The notes under the pieces are model-generated. The model was not told the origin of the DNA. It did no database searches and saw nothing but the letters and a program-made list of their open reading frames with translations. From Nitrosopumilus sp. LS_AOA (GTDB lineage: Archaea > Thermoproteota > Nitrososphaeria > Nitrososphaerales > Nitrosopumilaceae): DNA of 64,000 bases. Positions 23,943-33,880 of this stretch are shown piece by piece. The translations under genes and the position numbers were made by a program. Numbering within the stretch: the stretch's first letter is position 1; the number at the start of each line of letters is the position of its first letter. Location: NCBI GenBank assembly GCA_001543015.1, contig LFLC01000008.1, positions 81,997 to 145,996 on the forward strand, in the 5' to 3' direction.

Positions 23943-24830
23943 TTGGGATTTAAAGAAATAGTGGAGATATCAAAGCCCCGAATTGTTGTTCTTTTAGTTA
24001 TTACTGCTGTAACCTCAATGTATGCTGCAAGTAAGCTAGTTGATGGTGCTCCCAATCTTGAATATATTGATTATTTACACATAATTGTTGCAGGTGCATT
24101 AGCATCAGCTGGCTCTAGTGCCCTGAATCACTATTATGATAGAGATATTGACCCAAAAATGACTAGAACTAGTACCAGACCAATTCCGTCTGGACGAATG
24201 GCAGCATCTCATGTGATGTTGTATGGATTAGTAGTCAGTTGTGTATCTGTAATTTATGGATTCTTTGCACTAAATGCAGTTTCTGCTTTCTTTATTGCAG
24301 TTGGAATATTTTCTTATGTTATAATTTACACAGTTTGGCTAAAACGCCGCAACTCTTCAAATATTGTAATTGGTGGAATTGCAGGTAGTGCTGCAGCATG
24401 GGCTGGATGGTCCGCAGCTACTGGCAGTATGGATTTGTTAGGATTTCTAGTTGGCTTTTTGGTTTTTGTTTGGACACCATCACACTTTTGGTGTCTTGCA
24501 ATGAAGATTAGAGATGAATATGCAGCAGCTAATATTCCAATGTTGCCTGTTGTAATTGGAATGCAAAAAACATCAAAGTATATTCTAGGAAATACACTAA
24601 TTTTACTTCCATTTTCATTTACACTTGTATTAATTCCCGATGGACTGGGAATTGTTTATACAATAATTGCTGCAATCTCTGGTGGAATGATGTTGGTGTA
24701 TCATTACAAATTAACAAAGACACCTACATCTGAATTTGCTTGGAAAGCATACAAAGTTACTGCTCCTTATCTTACAATCATTTTTGTAGCAGTTGCATTA
24801 GATGCAGCATTTCACTTTCCACTATTTTAG
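23943..24830 (+). CDS. ctaB: Protoheme IX farnesyltransferase (heme O synthase)
   Basis: The enzyme prenylates heme b to heme O for haem-copper oxidases. The 295-residue UbiA-superfamily protein has about nine membrane helices and the Asp-rich motif NHYYDRDIDPKMTRTSTRPI. It also has the second family motif in LVFVWTPSHFWCLAM with DEYAAANIPMLPVVIG. Both are characteristic of CyoE/CtaB rather than other UbiA enzymes. The start is TTG at 23943. It is divergent from the blue-copper gene. Confidence 0.93.
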   Translation: MGFKEIVEISKPRIVVLLVITAVTSMYAASKLVDGAPNLEYIDYLHIIVAGALASAGSSALNHYYDRDIDPKMTRTSTRPIPSGRMAASHVMLYGLVVSCVSVIYGFFALNAVSAFFIAVGIFSYVIIYTVWLKRRNSSNIVIGGIAGSAAAWAGWSAATGSMDLLGFLVGFLVFVWTPSHFWCLAMKIRDEYAAANIPMLPVVIGMQKTSKYILGNTLILLPFSFTLVLIPDGLGIVYTIIAAISGGMMLVYHYKLTKTPTSEFAWKAYKVTAPYLTIIFVAVALDAAFHFPLF

Positions 24831-24833
24831 AAA

Positions 24834-25130
24834 TTATTTATCGACACCTGGGAAGCTGGCTTCATAATCTTTTTCCATTGTTTCTTTATTTTGCTCGGCA
24901 ACTTTATCCACTGGTTTTTCGATAACTACTATCTCAATTCTACGCTCATCTTTTGTCATCCATGCAACTTTGATGAGGCCAAGTATTTCTAAATCCAAAA
25001 GTATCTTGTTGAATTTACCTTCTGAAAGAATTTTATCATCTTTTGTTAAAATTTTGTAAAGCTCAACATCAGTTAAGGAATTTACTTCTTTAATCTTATC
25101 AAATACAGTATTTCTGATTGGAATTGCCAT
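24834..25130 (-). CDS. Winged-helix-like conserved archaeal protein
   Basis: The 98-residue protein shows a helix-turn-helix with wing: VELYKILTKDDKILSEGKFNKILLDLEILGLIKVAW followed by an RIEIVVIEKP strand and an acidic tail. It begins three bases after the end of the CDC48 gene and is probably co-transcribed with it. No DNA target can be inferred. Confidence 0.6.
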   Translation of the reverse strand: MAIPIRNTVFDKIKEVNSLTDVELYKILTKDDKILSEGKFNKILLDLEILGLIKVAWMTKDERRIEIVVIEKPVDKVAEQNKETMEKDYEASFPGVDK

Positions 25131-25132
25131 TT

Positions 25133-27301
25133 TTACCCGTAGAATGTTTTATCCTCTGATTTTGGTACTACGTTAGATATACTTTCCTTCACATTGTTAT
25201 ACCATTGATCTACTTCTTTAGTGATTGATGGTCTAACTTTTTTCAAACTCTTTGCAAAGTCTTGACTAGATATTTTTTCAGAATTATTTTGCATTGCATG
25301 AACTGCAGATTCTCTACAAAGTGCTGCTAAATCAGCCCCTGAATAATTATGAGTTGCAACTGCTATCTCTTGTAATTTTACATCACTAGTTAATGGCATC
25401 TTTTTTGTTAATATTTTGATAATCTCTAATCTACCTTTTTCATCTGGAGGTGCTACATACAGAACTAAATCCAATCTTCCTGTTCTTAATAGAGAATTAT
25501 CTAATACATCTGGTCTGTTTGTAATCCCAATCACTACAACTCGTGAAGAAATACCTTCTTCAATTTCAGTTAGTAGCTGACTTAGAATATTCTCCCCCAC
25601 ACCGCCTTCTCCTGTCTTATTTTTTGCAAGTGAATCAAGTTCATCAAAAATTACAACACATGGCGATGATGCTTTTGCTTTTCTAAAAATTTCTCTTATG
25701 GCTTTTTCAGATTCACCAATCCATTTTGAAAGTATTTCAGGACCTTTGACTAAAATCATATTTGCACCAGTTTCAGTTGCAAGTGCTCGTGCAAGGAGTG
25801 TTTTTCCACAGCCTGGTGGACCATAAATCAAAGCTCCTTTTGGTGGTTTAATTCCAATTTTTGTGAATCTACTTGGTTCTTTCATTGCAGTGACTAAATT
25901 ATCCGTTAATGATTTTTTGACACTATCTAATCCTCCTACATCATGCCACCACACTTTAGATCTTTCAACATAAACTTCCCTCATTGCTGTGGGGATTACT
26001 TCCTGCATTGCTTCGTAAAAATCAATGTGTTTGATTTCCATTGATTGTAATACTTCTGATGGGATTTTTTCTGTTTCAAGATCTATTTCTGGTAGATATC
26101 TCCTAATTGATTTTAGTGCAGCTTCTCTGCAAAGAGATTTGATGTCAGCACCGGTATATCCGTGCAATTCTGATGACAAATCTTTTAGATCAATGTCATC
26201 ATTAAGTGGCATTCCTCTTGTGTGAATTTCAAGAATCTCTAGTCGTTCATCTTCATTAGGAACTGATATCTCAAACTCTCTATCAAATCTGCCTGGTCTT
26301 CTAAGAGCTGGGTCAACACTGTCTGGTCTATTTGTAGCACCTATTACAATTACATTTCCTCTATCATTGAGACCATCCATTAATGCTAGCAATTGAGCTA
26401 CAACTCTTTTTTCAACATCACCGTATGCCTCTTCTCTTTTTGGTGCAAGTGCATCTATTTCATCAATGAAAATTATACTAGGCGAATTATCTTTAGCTTC
26501 TTTAAAAATATCTCTTAACTTTGCTTCAGATTCACCGTAATACTTGTTCATAATTTCTGGGCCATTTATTAGATACATGTTAGCTTCTGATTCACTTGCA
26601 ATAACTTTTGCAAGAAGTGTTTTTCCACAGCCTGGTGGGCCATAAAGTAAAATTCCACTATGTGGTTCAATTCCTAATCTTACAAATAATTCTGGATGCT
26701 TTAATGGTAATTCAACAATTTCCCTCATCGCTTTAATTTTATCTCGTAGTCCACCAACTTCTTCATATGTTACACGAACTTTTCTATCAACTGAAGTTTC
26801 AGTTGAAATAGTAAGTACTGTTGTACGATCCATCTTGACTACTCCTTTTGGTGTAGTCTTTGTAATTTTGAAATCCATTGAATTGCCTAAAATCATAACT
26901 GAAATTTCATCTCCATGAACAATTGGTAATCCTTTCAATCTGTTTTTAATAAAATCAGTAAATTCTTTGTCTACTGTAACTGCATCATTAACTGGTGTAA
27001 TTGAAACTGTTTTTGCAAACTTTGATGAAACTCTTCTAATTTTTACAATATCATTTAATGATGCACCAACATTTTTCCTAGTTTGACCATCTACTCTAAC
27101 GATATCTGGTAACTTTTCATCCTCATCAACTGGCCAGATAACTGCACAACTAGTTCTTGAACCCATTACTTCTACGATATCTCCTGGAGATACTTTGAGA
27201 AAATCCATAGCATCTGGACCAATTCTGGCTCGTTTTTTACCTACGTCTCTTTGTTTTGCTTCGCCAATTCGCATTTGCAAAGTCTCTTCTTTGCGTACCA
27301 A
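25133..27301 (-). CDS. CDC48/VCP-type AAA+ ATPase
   Basis: The 722-residue unfoldase has an N-terminal double-psi barrel and 4-fold domain (about 1-180, with [20 protein letters not shown]). D1 (about 185-420) has [19 protein letters not shown] and an Arg finger in [10 protein letters not shown]2 (about 460-690) has [18 protein letters not shown] and [14 protein letters not shown]. It extracts and unfolds proteins for the proteasome or remodelling. It lies in a block with EF-1beta and a zinc ribbon, all on the minus strand. Confidence 0.95.
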   Translation of the reverse strand: MVRKEETLQMRIGEAKQRDVGKKRARIGPDAMDFLKVSPGDIVEVMGSRTSCAVIWPVDEDEKLPDIVRVDGQTRKNVGASLNDIVKIRRVSSKFAKTVSITPVNDAVTVDKEFTDFIKNRLKGLPIVHGDEISVMILGNSMDFKITKTTPKGVVKMDRTTVLTISTETSVDRKVRVTYEEVGGLRDKIKAMREIVELPLKHPELFVRLGIEPHSGILLYGPPGCGKTLLAKVIASESEANMYLINGPEIMNKYYGESEAKLRDIFKEAKDNSPSIIFIDEIDALAPKREEAYGDVEKRVVAQLLALMDGLNDRGNVIVIGATNRPDSVDPALRRPGRFDREFEISVPNEDERLEILEIHTRGMPLNDDIDLKDLSSELHGYTGADIKSLCREAALKSIRRYLPEIDLETEKIPSEVLQSMEIKHIDFYEAMQEVIPTAMREVYVERSKVWWHDVGGLDSVKKSLTDNLVTAMKEPSRFTKIGIKPPKGALIYGPPGCGKTLLARALATETGANMILVKGPEILSKWIGESEKAIREIFRKAKASSPCVVIFDELDSLAKNKTGEGGVGENILSQLLTEIEEGISSRVVVIGITNRPDVLDNSLLRTGRLDLVLYVAPPDEKGRLEIIKILTKKMPLTSDVKLQEIAVATHNYSGADLAALCRESAVHAMQNNSEKISSQDFAKSLKKVRPSITKEVDQWYNNVKESISNVVPKSEDKTFYG

Positions 27302-27309
27302 AAAATCAC

Positions 27310-27591
27310 CTATTTCATGTCAACTGACGTTCTACTCATGTTTAGGACTTCTAACTCACTAACGCCTTCTACTGATTTAACGGAATTCTCTAATGCGTCA
27401 CTTTGTCCTTCTTTATCCTCTAAAACAAATTCTGCTTTCAAAAATTCTAATCCAAATGCCAATGGTTCTTTGAGGTGTCTTTTCATGTCAATCCCTTCAG
27501 GTAAGGCTGATTGGATGTCTTTTGCTAATTTATCTAAATCCACATCTATTCCTGTTGGAAGAATTTTTGTGATAAATAATAATTGAGCCAT
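27310..27591 (-). CDS. ef1b: Translation elongation factor 1-beta (aEF-1beta)
   Basis: This guanine-nucleotide exchange factor for aEF-1alpha is about 90 residues in archaea. I use ATG 27591 ([20 protein letters not shown], 93 aa) rather than the upstream start at 27624, which would add a non-conserved stretch overlapping the preceding gene. [30 protein letters not shown] and [14 protein letters not shown] are the family landmarks. Confidence 0.92.
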   Translation of the reverse strand: MAQLLFITKILPTGIDVDLDKLAKDIQSALPEGIDMKRHLKEPLAFGLEFLKAEFVLEDKEGQSDALENSVKSVEGVSELEVLNMSRTSVDMK

Positions 27592-27595
27592 TTTT

Positions 27596-27775
27596 TTAAG
27601 GTCCTTGCGAGTTACATGCAGCACAAGTATATTCTCTTGCTGCTTCTCTGCAACTTTGACATCTCCAAATTAAATCACCGCCACAATTTGGGCAATTAAA
27701 TTTTACACATTTATCATTAGGCATAATATGTCTGTGACAACAACTACATTTTGGTAAGGAAATACTAGATGACAT
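27596..27775 (-). CDS. HVO_2753-like zinc-finger protein
   Basis: Four CxxC or CxxC-like motifs ([38 protein letters not shown]) give the eight cysteines of this archaeal small zinc protein, usually about 59 residues. ATG 27775 ([13 protein letters not shown]) yields exactly that length; the start at 27799 would be longer. It directly precedes the EF-1beta gene, a common archaeal arrangement hinting at a translation-linked role. Confidence 0.85.
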   Translation of the reverse strand: MSSSISLPKCSCCHRHIMPNDKCVKFNCPNCGGDLIWRCQSCREAAREYTCAACNSQGP

Positions 27776-27828
27776 ACTCCCATTTTCTGTAAACTTCATT
27801 TATACCTTGCTTGGAATTTGAGCATAAA

Positions 27829-28965
27829 TTATCTCAATAATTTTTTGAATTCCCCACCAATTAGAGCTTGAGCCGTTTTAATTGATCCTTTCATTCCAAG
27901 TAATTTAATAATTGAACTTGTATGAAAATCAAAATCATCTTTTTCTGAAATATCTTTTATGATTTCTGGTGTGATTGCGTCAAATAATTTATTGATTGTT
28001 TGGTTATCAATTCTCTCTAAAAGTTTTCTTGCAAAATTTTGTTTCTCAAATTCTTTCCCAAATCTTTCAGTCCATCTTTTTTGATATTCATCAAGATCTG
28101 TTTGATTATTTGTTTTCAAAAATTTTGCAATTGCTTTTCCTGCATAAACTCCTCCCATCCCACTTGTGAAAATTCCTCCAGCAGTAGTAGGTTTTGCCTG
28201 TCCTGCAGCATCACCTATGATTACTGTTTTCCCATCAACAAAATTCTTAATTGGTCCTTTAATCCAAATGGGTGCATAAATTTTCCTGATTGTTGAATGA
28301 ATCCCATTTTCTTTTAAAATTTCATCTAATACTTCAGAAACGTTAATGCCTCTTCCTGCAACTCCGACTTTACCTTTACCTTCATTTGATGGGATGACCC
28401 ATGCAAAAAATCCTGGATATTTCTCTTGATCAAACATGACTTTTACTTTTCCTTTCTTAATCCAATCTGCATAAATTTCATATTGAGCAGATGAAATAAT
28501 TCCTGTTCTATCTTTGTGAATTAGTGATGATACTCCCCTAGCATCAACAAAAATTTTACAATCAATTTCTTCTTCTTTTGTTCTGATTCCTGTATCTGTA
28601 ATTTCTTGAAAACTTGTTCTAACTTTAATTACTGCACCATTTTTTTGAGCTTGAAAAGCTATTTGTTTATCTAATTCACGTCTGCTTATTTCAATAACTT
28701 TTTGTTTTTTTGAATTAATCGTAAATTTATTTCCATTTGGTGCTATAATTTCTGCTGTTTCTATCATATGATCAAATGTTTTTCTAAATGGTATTATTCC
28801 TAATTCCTCTAACCCTGCAAGACTGACTAATCCCCCACAATGTTCTGGAGTGCCAATCTCATAATCTTCTTCAATTACTAGTACAGAAAATCCTTTTGAA
28901 GCAATTTCTCGTGCACATAATAATCCTGCAACACTTCCACCTGCAATCACTACCTCATAGCTCAC
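27829..28965 (-). CDS. Geranylgeranyl reductase family flavoprotein
   Basis: The 378-residue FAD protein has the Rossmann motif VVIAGGSVAGLLCAREIASK, the EHCGGLVS motif typical of archaeal digeranylgeranylglycerophospholipid reductases, and VIIGDAAGQAKPTTAGGI for FAD binding. Such enzymes saturate the isoprenoid chains of archaeal membrane lipids. Which double bonds are reduced cannot be told. Confidence 0.88.
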   Translation of the reverse strand: MSYEVVIAGGSVAGLLCAREIASKGFSVLVIEEDYEIGTPEHCGGLVSLAGLEELGIIPFRKTFDHMIETAEIIAPNGNKFTINSKKQKVIEISRRELDKQIAFQAQKNGAVIKVRTSFQEITDTGIRTKEEEIDCKIFVDARGVSSLIHKDRTGIISSAQYEIYADWIKKGKVKVMFDQEKYPGFFAWVIPSNEGKGKVGVAGRGINVSEVLDEILKENGIHSTIRKIYAPIWIKGPIKNFVDGKTVIIGDAAGQAKPTTAGGIFTSGMGGVYAGKAIAKFLKTNNQTDLDEYQKRWTERFGKEFEKQNFARKLLERIDNQTINKLFDAITPEIIKDISEKDDFDFHTSSIIKLLGMKGSIKTAQALIGGEFKKLLR

Positions 28966-29010
28966 AGATTTTGTTTCTTTGTCAATTATTTAATTCAAAA
29001 GTTTTTCATT

Positions 29011-29385
29011 ATGCCTGTATTTGATTATGGTATGGGAGATATCAAACAGGTGATAGTTGTAAGGGCTGATCTTGGTATGGGAAAAGGAAAGATTGCAGCA
29101 CAGGTAGGTCATGCTTGTGTTCTTGGAGCAGAACATGTAAGAAAATCACATCCTGAATGGTTTCAAGAATGGTGGGGAGGCCAAGAGAAAATCGTTCTCA
29201 AAGTACCAGGTCTCAAAAATTTACAAGAAGTCAAACGTCATGCAATTGATTTGAATCTCCCTTGGTCTGAAGTTACAGATGCTGGCCATACTCAGATATC
29301 ACCTGGAACCACAACTTGCATTTCAATTGGACCTGCACCTGAAAATCTCATTGATAAAATCACTAGAGATCTAAAATTATTGTAA
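29011..29385 (+). CDS. pth2: Peptidyl-tRNA hydrolase Pth2
   Basis: Pth2 releases tRNA from stalled peptidyl-tRNA. The 124-residue protein has KQVIVVRADLGMGKGKIAAQ with VGHACVLGAE, then EKIVLKVPGLKNLQEVK, and DAGHTQISPGTTTCISIGPAP, the family landmarks including the catalytic His and Asp region. Length is standard. It is divergent from the reductase gene. Confidence 0.95.
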   Translation: MPVFDYGMGDIKQVIVVRADLGMGKGKIAAQVGHACVLGAEHVRKSHPEWFQEWWGGQEKIVLKVPGLKNLQEVKRHAIDLNLPWSEVTDAGHTQISPGTTTCISIGPAPENLIDKITRDLKLL

Positions 29386-29434
29386 TAATTCTTTCTTGGA
29401 ATAAGATATAACCCGGCTCAATATTTTTTCAGAT

Positions 29435-31033
29435 ATGAAGAAAAAGGGACTTTTCGTAGTCATATTTTTTGGTGGAATTATGGTAACTTCTGGTTTTGGA
29501 TTACAAAGTATGATGTCACCACCACCTGAAGTTGATCCTGATGTTACAATAACTGGAACTCCAGCTGATAACTTTCCTGATAGCCAACGTGATCAATTTT
29601 GTGGTTCGAGTATTGCGAAGTCTACAAAGTATGTACAAGAATTTTCTATTCCGACTGTGTGTACAAATCCATTAGCAATTGTAGCTGACTATGATGGAAA
29701 TGTTTGGTTTACTGAAACTAATACTGGAAATCTGGGAAAATTTAATCCTACAACTGAAACATTTACTGAATATGATAATCCTACATGGCCTCCAGGTGCT
29801 CGTTCTATGATGTGGGGAATTGATTATGCACCTGATGGTTCTGTTTGGTATACTGATGAAACATATGATTCTGTATGGAAGTTTTCAACCATTGATGAAG
29901 AATACACTAGATTAGCATATCCGACTGATGCTGATGCTTTACCGCAACGACTCAAAATTGATGGTTCTCAAATAATTATTAATGATTTTACAGGAAACAA
30001 AATCACATTACTTGATCCAAGTCAATCAAATGAGGAAGTAAATTATCTAAGTATTCCATCTCCTGTTGATGATTCTGTAACTGCAGATTTTACAGTTGAT
30101 GCAAATGATAACATTTGGTATACCAATTGGTTATTCCAACAAGGTGGAGTTTTAGTTAAATTCAATCAAAATGATTATCTTGATTCTGTTAGAAGCACTG
30201 GTGAACAATTCCTTGCGTTACATGATTTTATTGATGTTTACAAATTACCAACAACATTACTCACTCCAAATGGAGCTACAGTAACTGATGATGGTAAAAT
30301 TTGGTTAGCTGATACAACATCCTCATCATTTTTTAGTTTTGATCCTTTGACTGAAATATACATTCAATACGTTACAGCAGATCCATTACTTAGTACGTAT
30401 GGAAATCAAACAGGAATTATAAAATCTCCTATTTCTAGACCTTATTGGATTGATACTGATGATCAAGGACGTCTTGTTTTCAATGAACAAACTGCAAATA
30501 ATATTTCTGTAATGGATCCAAAATTACAATCACTTGTAGAATATCAAATCCCATCAAAGAATCCAAATTGGGGCGATTGTGATCCTGGAACTGGAATGAT
30601 GATAGCTGACTGTGGTTTAGCTCAAGTTTTTGATTTTGCTATAGATGGGGAAAAAATTTGGTTTACTGAATGGGTAGAAAACAATATTGGCGTAGTGGAT
30701 ACTTCAATTCCATTACCTCTTGAAATTCAACTAGGAACTCCATCTATTGTGATGAATTCTGGTGAATCACAGCATTTCAATTTTATCGTAAATCCTACAT
30801 CTGAAAATAACTTGGGTGTTTCACTGATTCTTGAAACCACGCATAATTATTTGAATATTACACTTGAACTGGACAGTCCTGAAGTATTCCAATTGGATTC
30901 TGATACACCTAGACCAATTCATACTACTATCTCAACTACTGATGATGCAGTTCCTGGGATATACAAAATCCTTCTTGGTGCTCAATTATCTGATGTTGCA
31001 ATTAGCAAATATGTTACTGTGACAATAGAGTGA
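29435..31033 (+). CDS. Secreted Vgb/streptogramin-lyase-like beta-propeller
   Basis: The 532-residue protein begins with a membrane signal (KKKGLFVVIFFGGIMVTSGF). It contains blades of the Vgb type: ADYDGNVWFTETNTGNLGKF, YAPDGSVWYTDE, DANDNIWYTNW, TDDGKIWLADT, and DGEKIWFTEWVENNIGVVD. A C-terminal Ig-like segment follows (about 435-532). The propeller probably acts outside the membrane; true antibiotic lyase activity is unlikely. The TruD start overlaps its stop by four bases. Confidence 0.75.
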   Translation: MKKKGLFVVIFFGGIMVTSGFGLQSMMSPPPEVDPDVTITGTPADNFPDSQRDQFCGSSIAKSTKYVQEFSIPTVCTNPLAIVADYDGNVWFTETNTGNLGKFNPTTETFTEYDNPTWPPGARSMMWGIDYAPDGSVWYTDETYDSVWKFSTIDEEYTRLAYPTDADALPQRLKIDGSQIIINDFTGNKITLLDPSQSNEEVNYLSIPSPVDDSVTADFTVDANDNIWYTNWLFQQGGVLVKFNQNDYLDSVRSTGEQFLALHDFIDVYKLPTTLLTPNGATVTDDGKIWLADTTSSSFFSFDPLTEIYIQYVTADPLLSTYGNQTGIIKSPISRPYWIDTDDQGRLVFNEQTANNISVMDPKLQSLVEYQIPSKNPNWGDCDPGTGMMIADCGLAQVFDFAIDGEKIWFTEWVENNIGVVDTSIPLPLEIQLGTPSIVMNSGESQHFNFIVNPTSENNLGVSLILETTHNYLNITLELDSPEVFQLDSDTPRPIHTTISTTDDAVPGIYKILLGAQLSDVAISKYVTVTIE

Positions 31034-32226
31034 TTCCACATTTAGATTCTTTAATTGGAATTTCAGTTTATAGTACAAACTTTAAGGGAATAGGTGGAAA
31101 AATTCGAATTGAACCTGAAGATTTTCACGTGAGTGAACGAATTTCTGAAAAAGCAAAAAATTCTATTGGTGAGAACGATGGTTATGCTGTATACAAACTA
31201 AAAAAGAAAAAGATTGACACTAACCATGCCTTATCTGATATTTTTAAGAAGAAAGGACTTCGACTAAAAGCACTTGGATTAAAAGATGCATCTGCAATAA
31301 CTGAGCAATTTGTTTGTGCTGGAAATAAAGGACGAGGTGTTGATTCTTTTTCTACTGAAAAATATTCACTTGAAAAAATTGGAAATGTGAAAAAACCATT
31401 GTCAAAAAAAGACATGATAGGAAACCACTTTAAAATTAAAATCACTGAATCCACAAATGATTTATCTTCTTTTGTTGATTATGAAAAAACTCTGAATTTT
31501 TATGGCTACCAACGTTTTGGCTCAAAAAGACCTGTAACTCATCTTATTGGTAAAGCAATTCTGCAAAGAGATTTCAAAAATGCAGTTGATTTGGTTTTAT
31601 CATTTACCTCAAGTTATGACTCTAAAGAAAACACTGAGATTCGAGAAAAATTGATTGATCCTGCAAATTATAAAAAATATTTTGACCAAGTCCCATACCA
31701 AATGGATATTGAAAGAATTGTTTTAGAAGAAATGATTGATCACAGTGATCCACTAAAGGCAATTCATGCTATTCCATTATCTTTGAGGAGATTTTACATT
31801 CAGGCTTATCAGTCGTTTATCTTTAATCAGTCATTGAGTGCTGCATTTTCTGATGGTGAAAACCTCTTTGAGGCAGAATCTGGTGATGTCTGTTTTGATT
31901 TTAAAGGAATAATTGGAAAATATGTGAAAGGGATGGATCAATATCTGGCATTACCATTTGTTGGTTATTCTTATTACAAAAAAACAAGATTTGATTATCA
32001 AATATCAAAAATTTTACAAGAAGAAGAGATCGCCCCAAAAGATTTCTTCATAAAAGAAATGCAAGAAGTCAGCAACGAGGGTGGCTTTAGACAAGCTGCA
32101 ATTCATTGTACTGATTATTCTTCACATGATGATGTAGCAGAGTTTACTTTGTCTCGCGGTTCTTTTGCAACAATTTTGTTAAGAGAAATTATGAAACCTG
32201 ATGATCCGATGATTGCTGGTTTTTAG
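31030..32226 (+). CDS. truD: tRNA pseudouridine synthase D
   Basis: TruD makes pseudouridine at position 13 of tRNA. The 398-residue protein has the catalytic motif GLKDASAITEQFV, with the nucleophilic Asp. FYGYQRFGSKRPVTHLIGKA and the C-terminal GGFRQAAIHC and TLSRGSFATILLREIMKP also match the family. GTG at 31030 overlaps the previous stop codon (GTGA), indicating translational coupling. Confidence 0.95.
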   Translation: MIPHLDSLIGISVYSTNFKGIGGKIRIEPEDFHVSERISEKAKNSIGENDGYAVYKLKKKKIDTNHALSDIFKKKGLRLKALGLKDASAITEQFVCAGNKGRGVDSFSTEKYSLEKIGNVKKPLSKKDMIGNHFKIKITESTNDLSSFVDYEKTLNFYGYQRFGSKRPVTHLIGKAILQRDFKNAVDLVLSFTSSYDSKENTEIREKLIDPANYKKYFDQVPYQMDIERIVLEEMIDHSDPLKAIHAIPLSLRRFYIQAYQSFIFNQSLSAAFSDGENLFEAESGDVCFDFKGIIGKYVKGMDQYLALPFVGYSYYKKTRFDYQISKILQEEEIAPKDFFIKEMQEVSNEGGFRQAAIHCTDYSSHDDVAEFTLSRGSFATILLREIMKPDDPMIAGF

Positions 32227-32295
32227 ATCTATCATGGAATAAAAATTTCTTAGATGTCTTTAAGTTGGTCTTTCTCTTAAGATAATATGATTTAG

Positions 32296-32526
32296 ATGGA
32301 AAAAGCTTTCATGTTAATTAGCTGTGAAATTGGAGAAGAACAATCACTTTGTTCAAAATTAATTGAAATTCCTGAAATAAAAAACTGTTTGATTACTTTT
32401 GGCAGTTATGATATTGTTGCAGAATTTGTTACAGACACCTCTGTAGAAATGAATGAAATTATAACATCTAAAATTAGAAAACTACAAAAAATTCGAAGTA
32501 CCATTACACTTCGTGTTACAAACTAA
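32296..32526 (+). CDS. RAM-domain protein (Lrp ligand-binding domain only)
   Basis: The 76-residue product is a stand-alone RAM domain: MEKAFMLISCEIGEEQSLCS, then FGSYDIVAEFVTD, then IRSTITLRVTN. It lacks a DNA-binding domain. Such proteins may sense amino acids or modulate full Lrp regulators such as the one at 233. A paralog is at 45815. Confidence 0.85.
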   Translation: MEKAFMLISCEIGEEQSLCSKLIEIPEIKNCLITFGSYDIVAEFVTDTSVEMNEIITSKIRKLQKIRSTITLRVTN

Positions 32527-32732
32527 CTCTTTTTGATAATTTTAATTCCAGACCCTACTACTATAATTATAACTCCTGCAATAATTATTTCCAGTCCATA
32601 TGTGATCCATTTTGGATTAGAATACATGAACGATGATTCTGGCCCAACAATTGATAATCCCTGCAGATAAAATATTATTCCTAGAATCAAAATAATTATT
32701 CCAATAATGCTTACTGTAAAGCCTATTTTCAT
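32523..32732 (-). CDS. Small two-pass membrane protein
   Basis: The 69-residue protein has two hydrophobic segments (FTVSIIGIIILILGIIFYLQ and YGLEIIIAGVIIIVVGSGI) joined by a short loop. No family is recognised. Its 3' end overlaps that of the RAM gene by four bases. Confidence 0.6.
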   Translation of the reverse strand: MKIGFTVSIIGIIILILGIIFYLQGLSIVGPESSFMYSNPKWITYGLEIIIAGVIIIVVGSGIKIIKKS

Positions 32733-32811
32733 GAGATATCTTACCGACTAGTCCTAAAAAGGGTAAAGAGAATTGATAATTTGACCAAATGATTTTTGGG
32801 CTCAGTCTTTA

Positions 32812-33522
32812 ATGATTTTTTCAATATTATACAAAATGTACAACTGGGCGGGATCCTATCAATCAAGTGAGCATAAACATCTAGGTTTGATACTATTTGG
32901 TGCCTCAGCTTCCCTTGCAATAATTTTATTTCTTATTTTTCATCCTCAAATTGAGGCAATAAACAAAGAATCACCAATTTTGATTAACATAATGTTCCTC
33001 CCTGCAATGGCAATAGGATTTCTTTATGGCGTTAGAATTACAGAGAGAGCCGTAAAGCCATCTGAGATTAGAAGTCCTATAAAACGATCAATTGTAAAAA
33101 TTTTCTTATTTTTCTTTGTAATGGGTGGTATGTTTAGTTCTGTAAACTTTGCAATTAATGGAGGTAGTATAATGCCTGATATTACAATTCTAGAAGATGG
33201 TCTATTGCCCTGGCTAAGCTCTTTTGTAACTGACAATGGTGGTGCAACTTTTCTAATTATTTCAAGCATTGCACTAATGGCTGCAGCAACTAAAAGAATA
33301 GTTGGAATGGATTCTGGATTTCTAAATAGATTGGTAACTTTTGTTGGAACTTTTGTTTTCTTTACTATACTTGTACTTAGTTTCACAAAATCTGATCCAA
33401 CATCATCTGGAGTTTTCTTGTATACTTTTTATCAAGCAGGAATTGTTGGTGGTGCATTTTATGCAATGAATAGACTGACAAAAAATCAAAACATGTTAGA
33501 AGACTTTGGAAATGGATATTAA
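32812..33522 (+). CDS. Multi-pass membrane protein (236 aa)
   Basis: About six membrane segments are present, including LGLILFGASASLAIILFLIF, LINIMFLPAMAIGFLYGV, IVKIFLFFFVMGGMFSSVNF and LVTFVGTFVFFTILVL. No transport or catalytic motif stands out. The N-terminal about 20 residues may be cytoplasmic. Function unknown; conserved length and codon use look coding. Confidence 0.65.
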   Translation: MIFSILYKMYNWAGSYQSSEHKHLGLILFGASASLAIILFLIFHPQIEAINKESPILINIMFLPAMAIGFLYGVRITERAVKPSEIRSPIKRSIVKIFLFFFVMGGMFSSVNFAINGGSIMPDITILEDGLLPWLSSFVTDNGGATFLIISSIALMAAATKRIVGMDSGFLNRLVTFVGTFVFFTILVLSFTKSDPTSSGVFLYTFYQAGIVGGAFYAMNRLTKNQNMLEDFGNGY

Positions 33523-33771
33523 CTATTTGGGTAAATCTACATAAATTCCTGAGATTTCATTATTTATTCTATTCCAGTATCTCTCACAACCTTCTTCTAA
33601 GAAATCATTTTCTTTACATTCGTTGAAATGAGCTGTATTGTCTCTTGCAATAGTATCTGAAAAGAGTACATCCTCTGCCAAAAATATTGACATGAGACCT
33701 ATTGCAGCCAAACTTCCAGCTACTAAAATCATAGCATATCCTACTTGTGCATAATTGTGAGGGTCTTTCAT
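33523..33771 (-). CDS. Single-pass membrane protein (82 aa)
   Basis: An N-terminal membrane helix (YAMILVAGSLAAIGLMSIFL) is followed by a Cys-containing extracytoplasmic part (NECKENDFLEEGCERYWNRI). It abuts the end of the 32812 gene, converging on it. An overlapping frame at 33614-33829 lacks such features and is a shadow. No family recognised. Confidence 0.55.
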   Translation of the reverse strand: MKDPHNYAQVGYAMILVAGSLAAIGLMSIFLAEDVLFSDTIARDNTAHFNECKENDFLEEGCERYWNRINNEISGIYVDLPK

Positions 33772-33880
33772 TTACAAAAAATCCATCGCTCTTGAATTTA
33801 ATCTTTTCAAGTCTGATTTTTGCGATCAAATTAGCATCAGTTAGTGATCTTTGGGAAGAAAGAAATGAAAGTAATCAAAA

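Noticed and set aside
33614..33829. 71-residue minus-strand ORF overlapping the single-pass membrane protein
   Set aside because: The 33523-33771 frame has a clear membrane helix and this frame has none, so it is a shadow.
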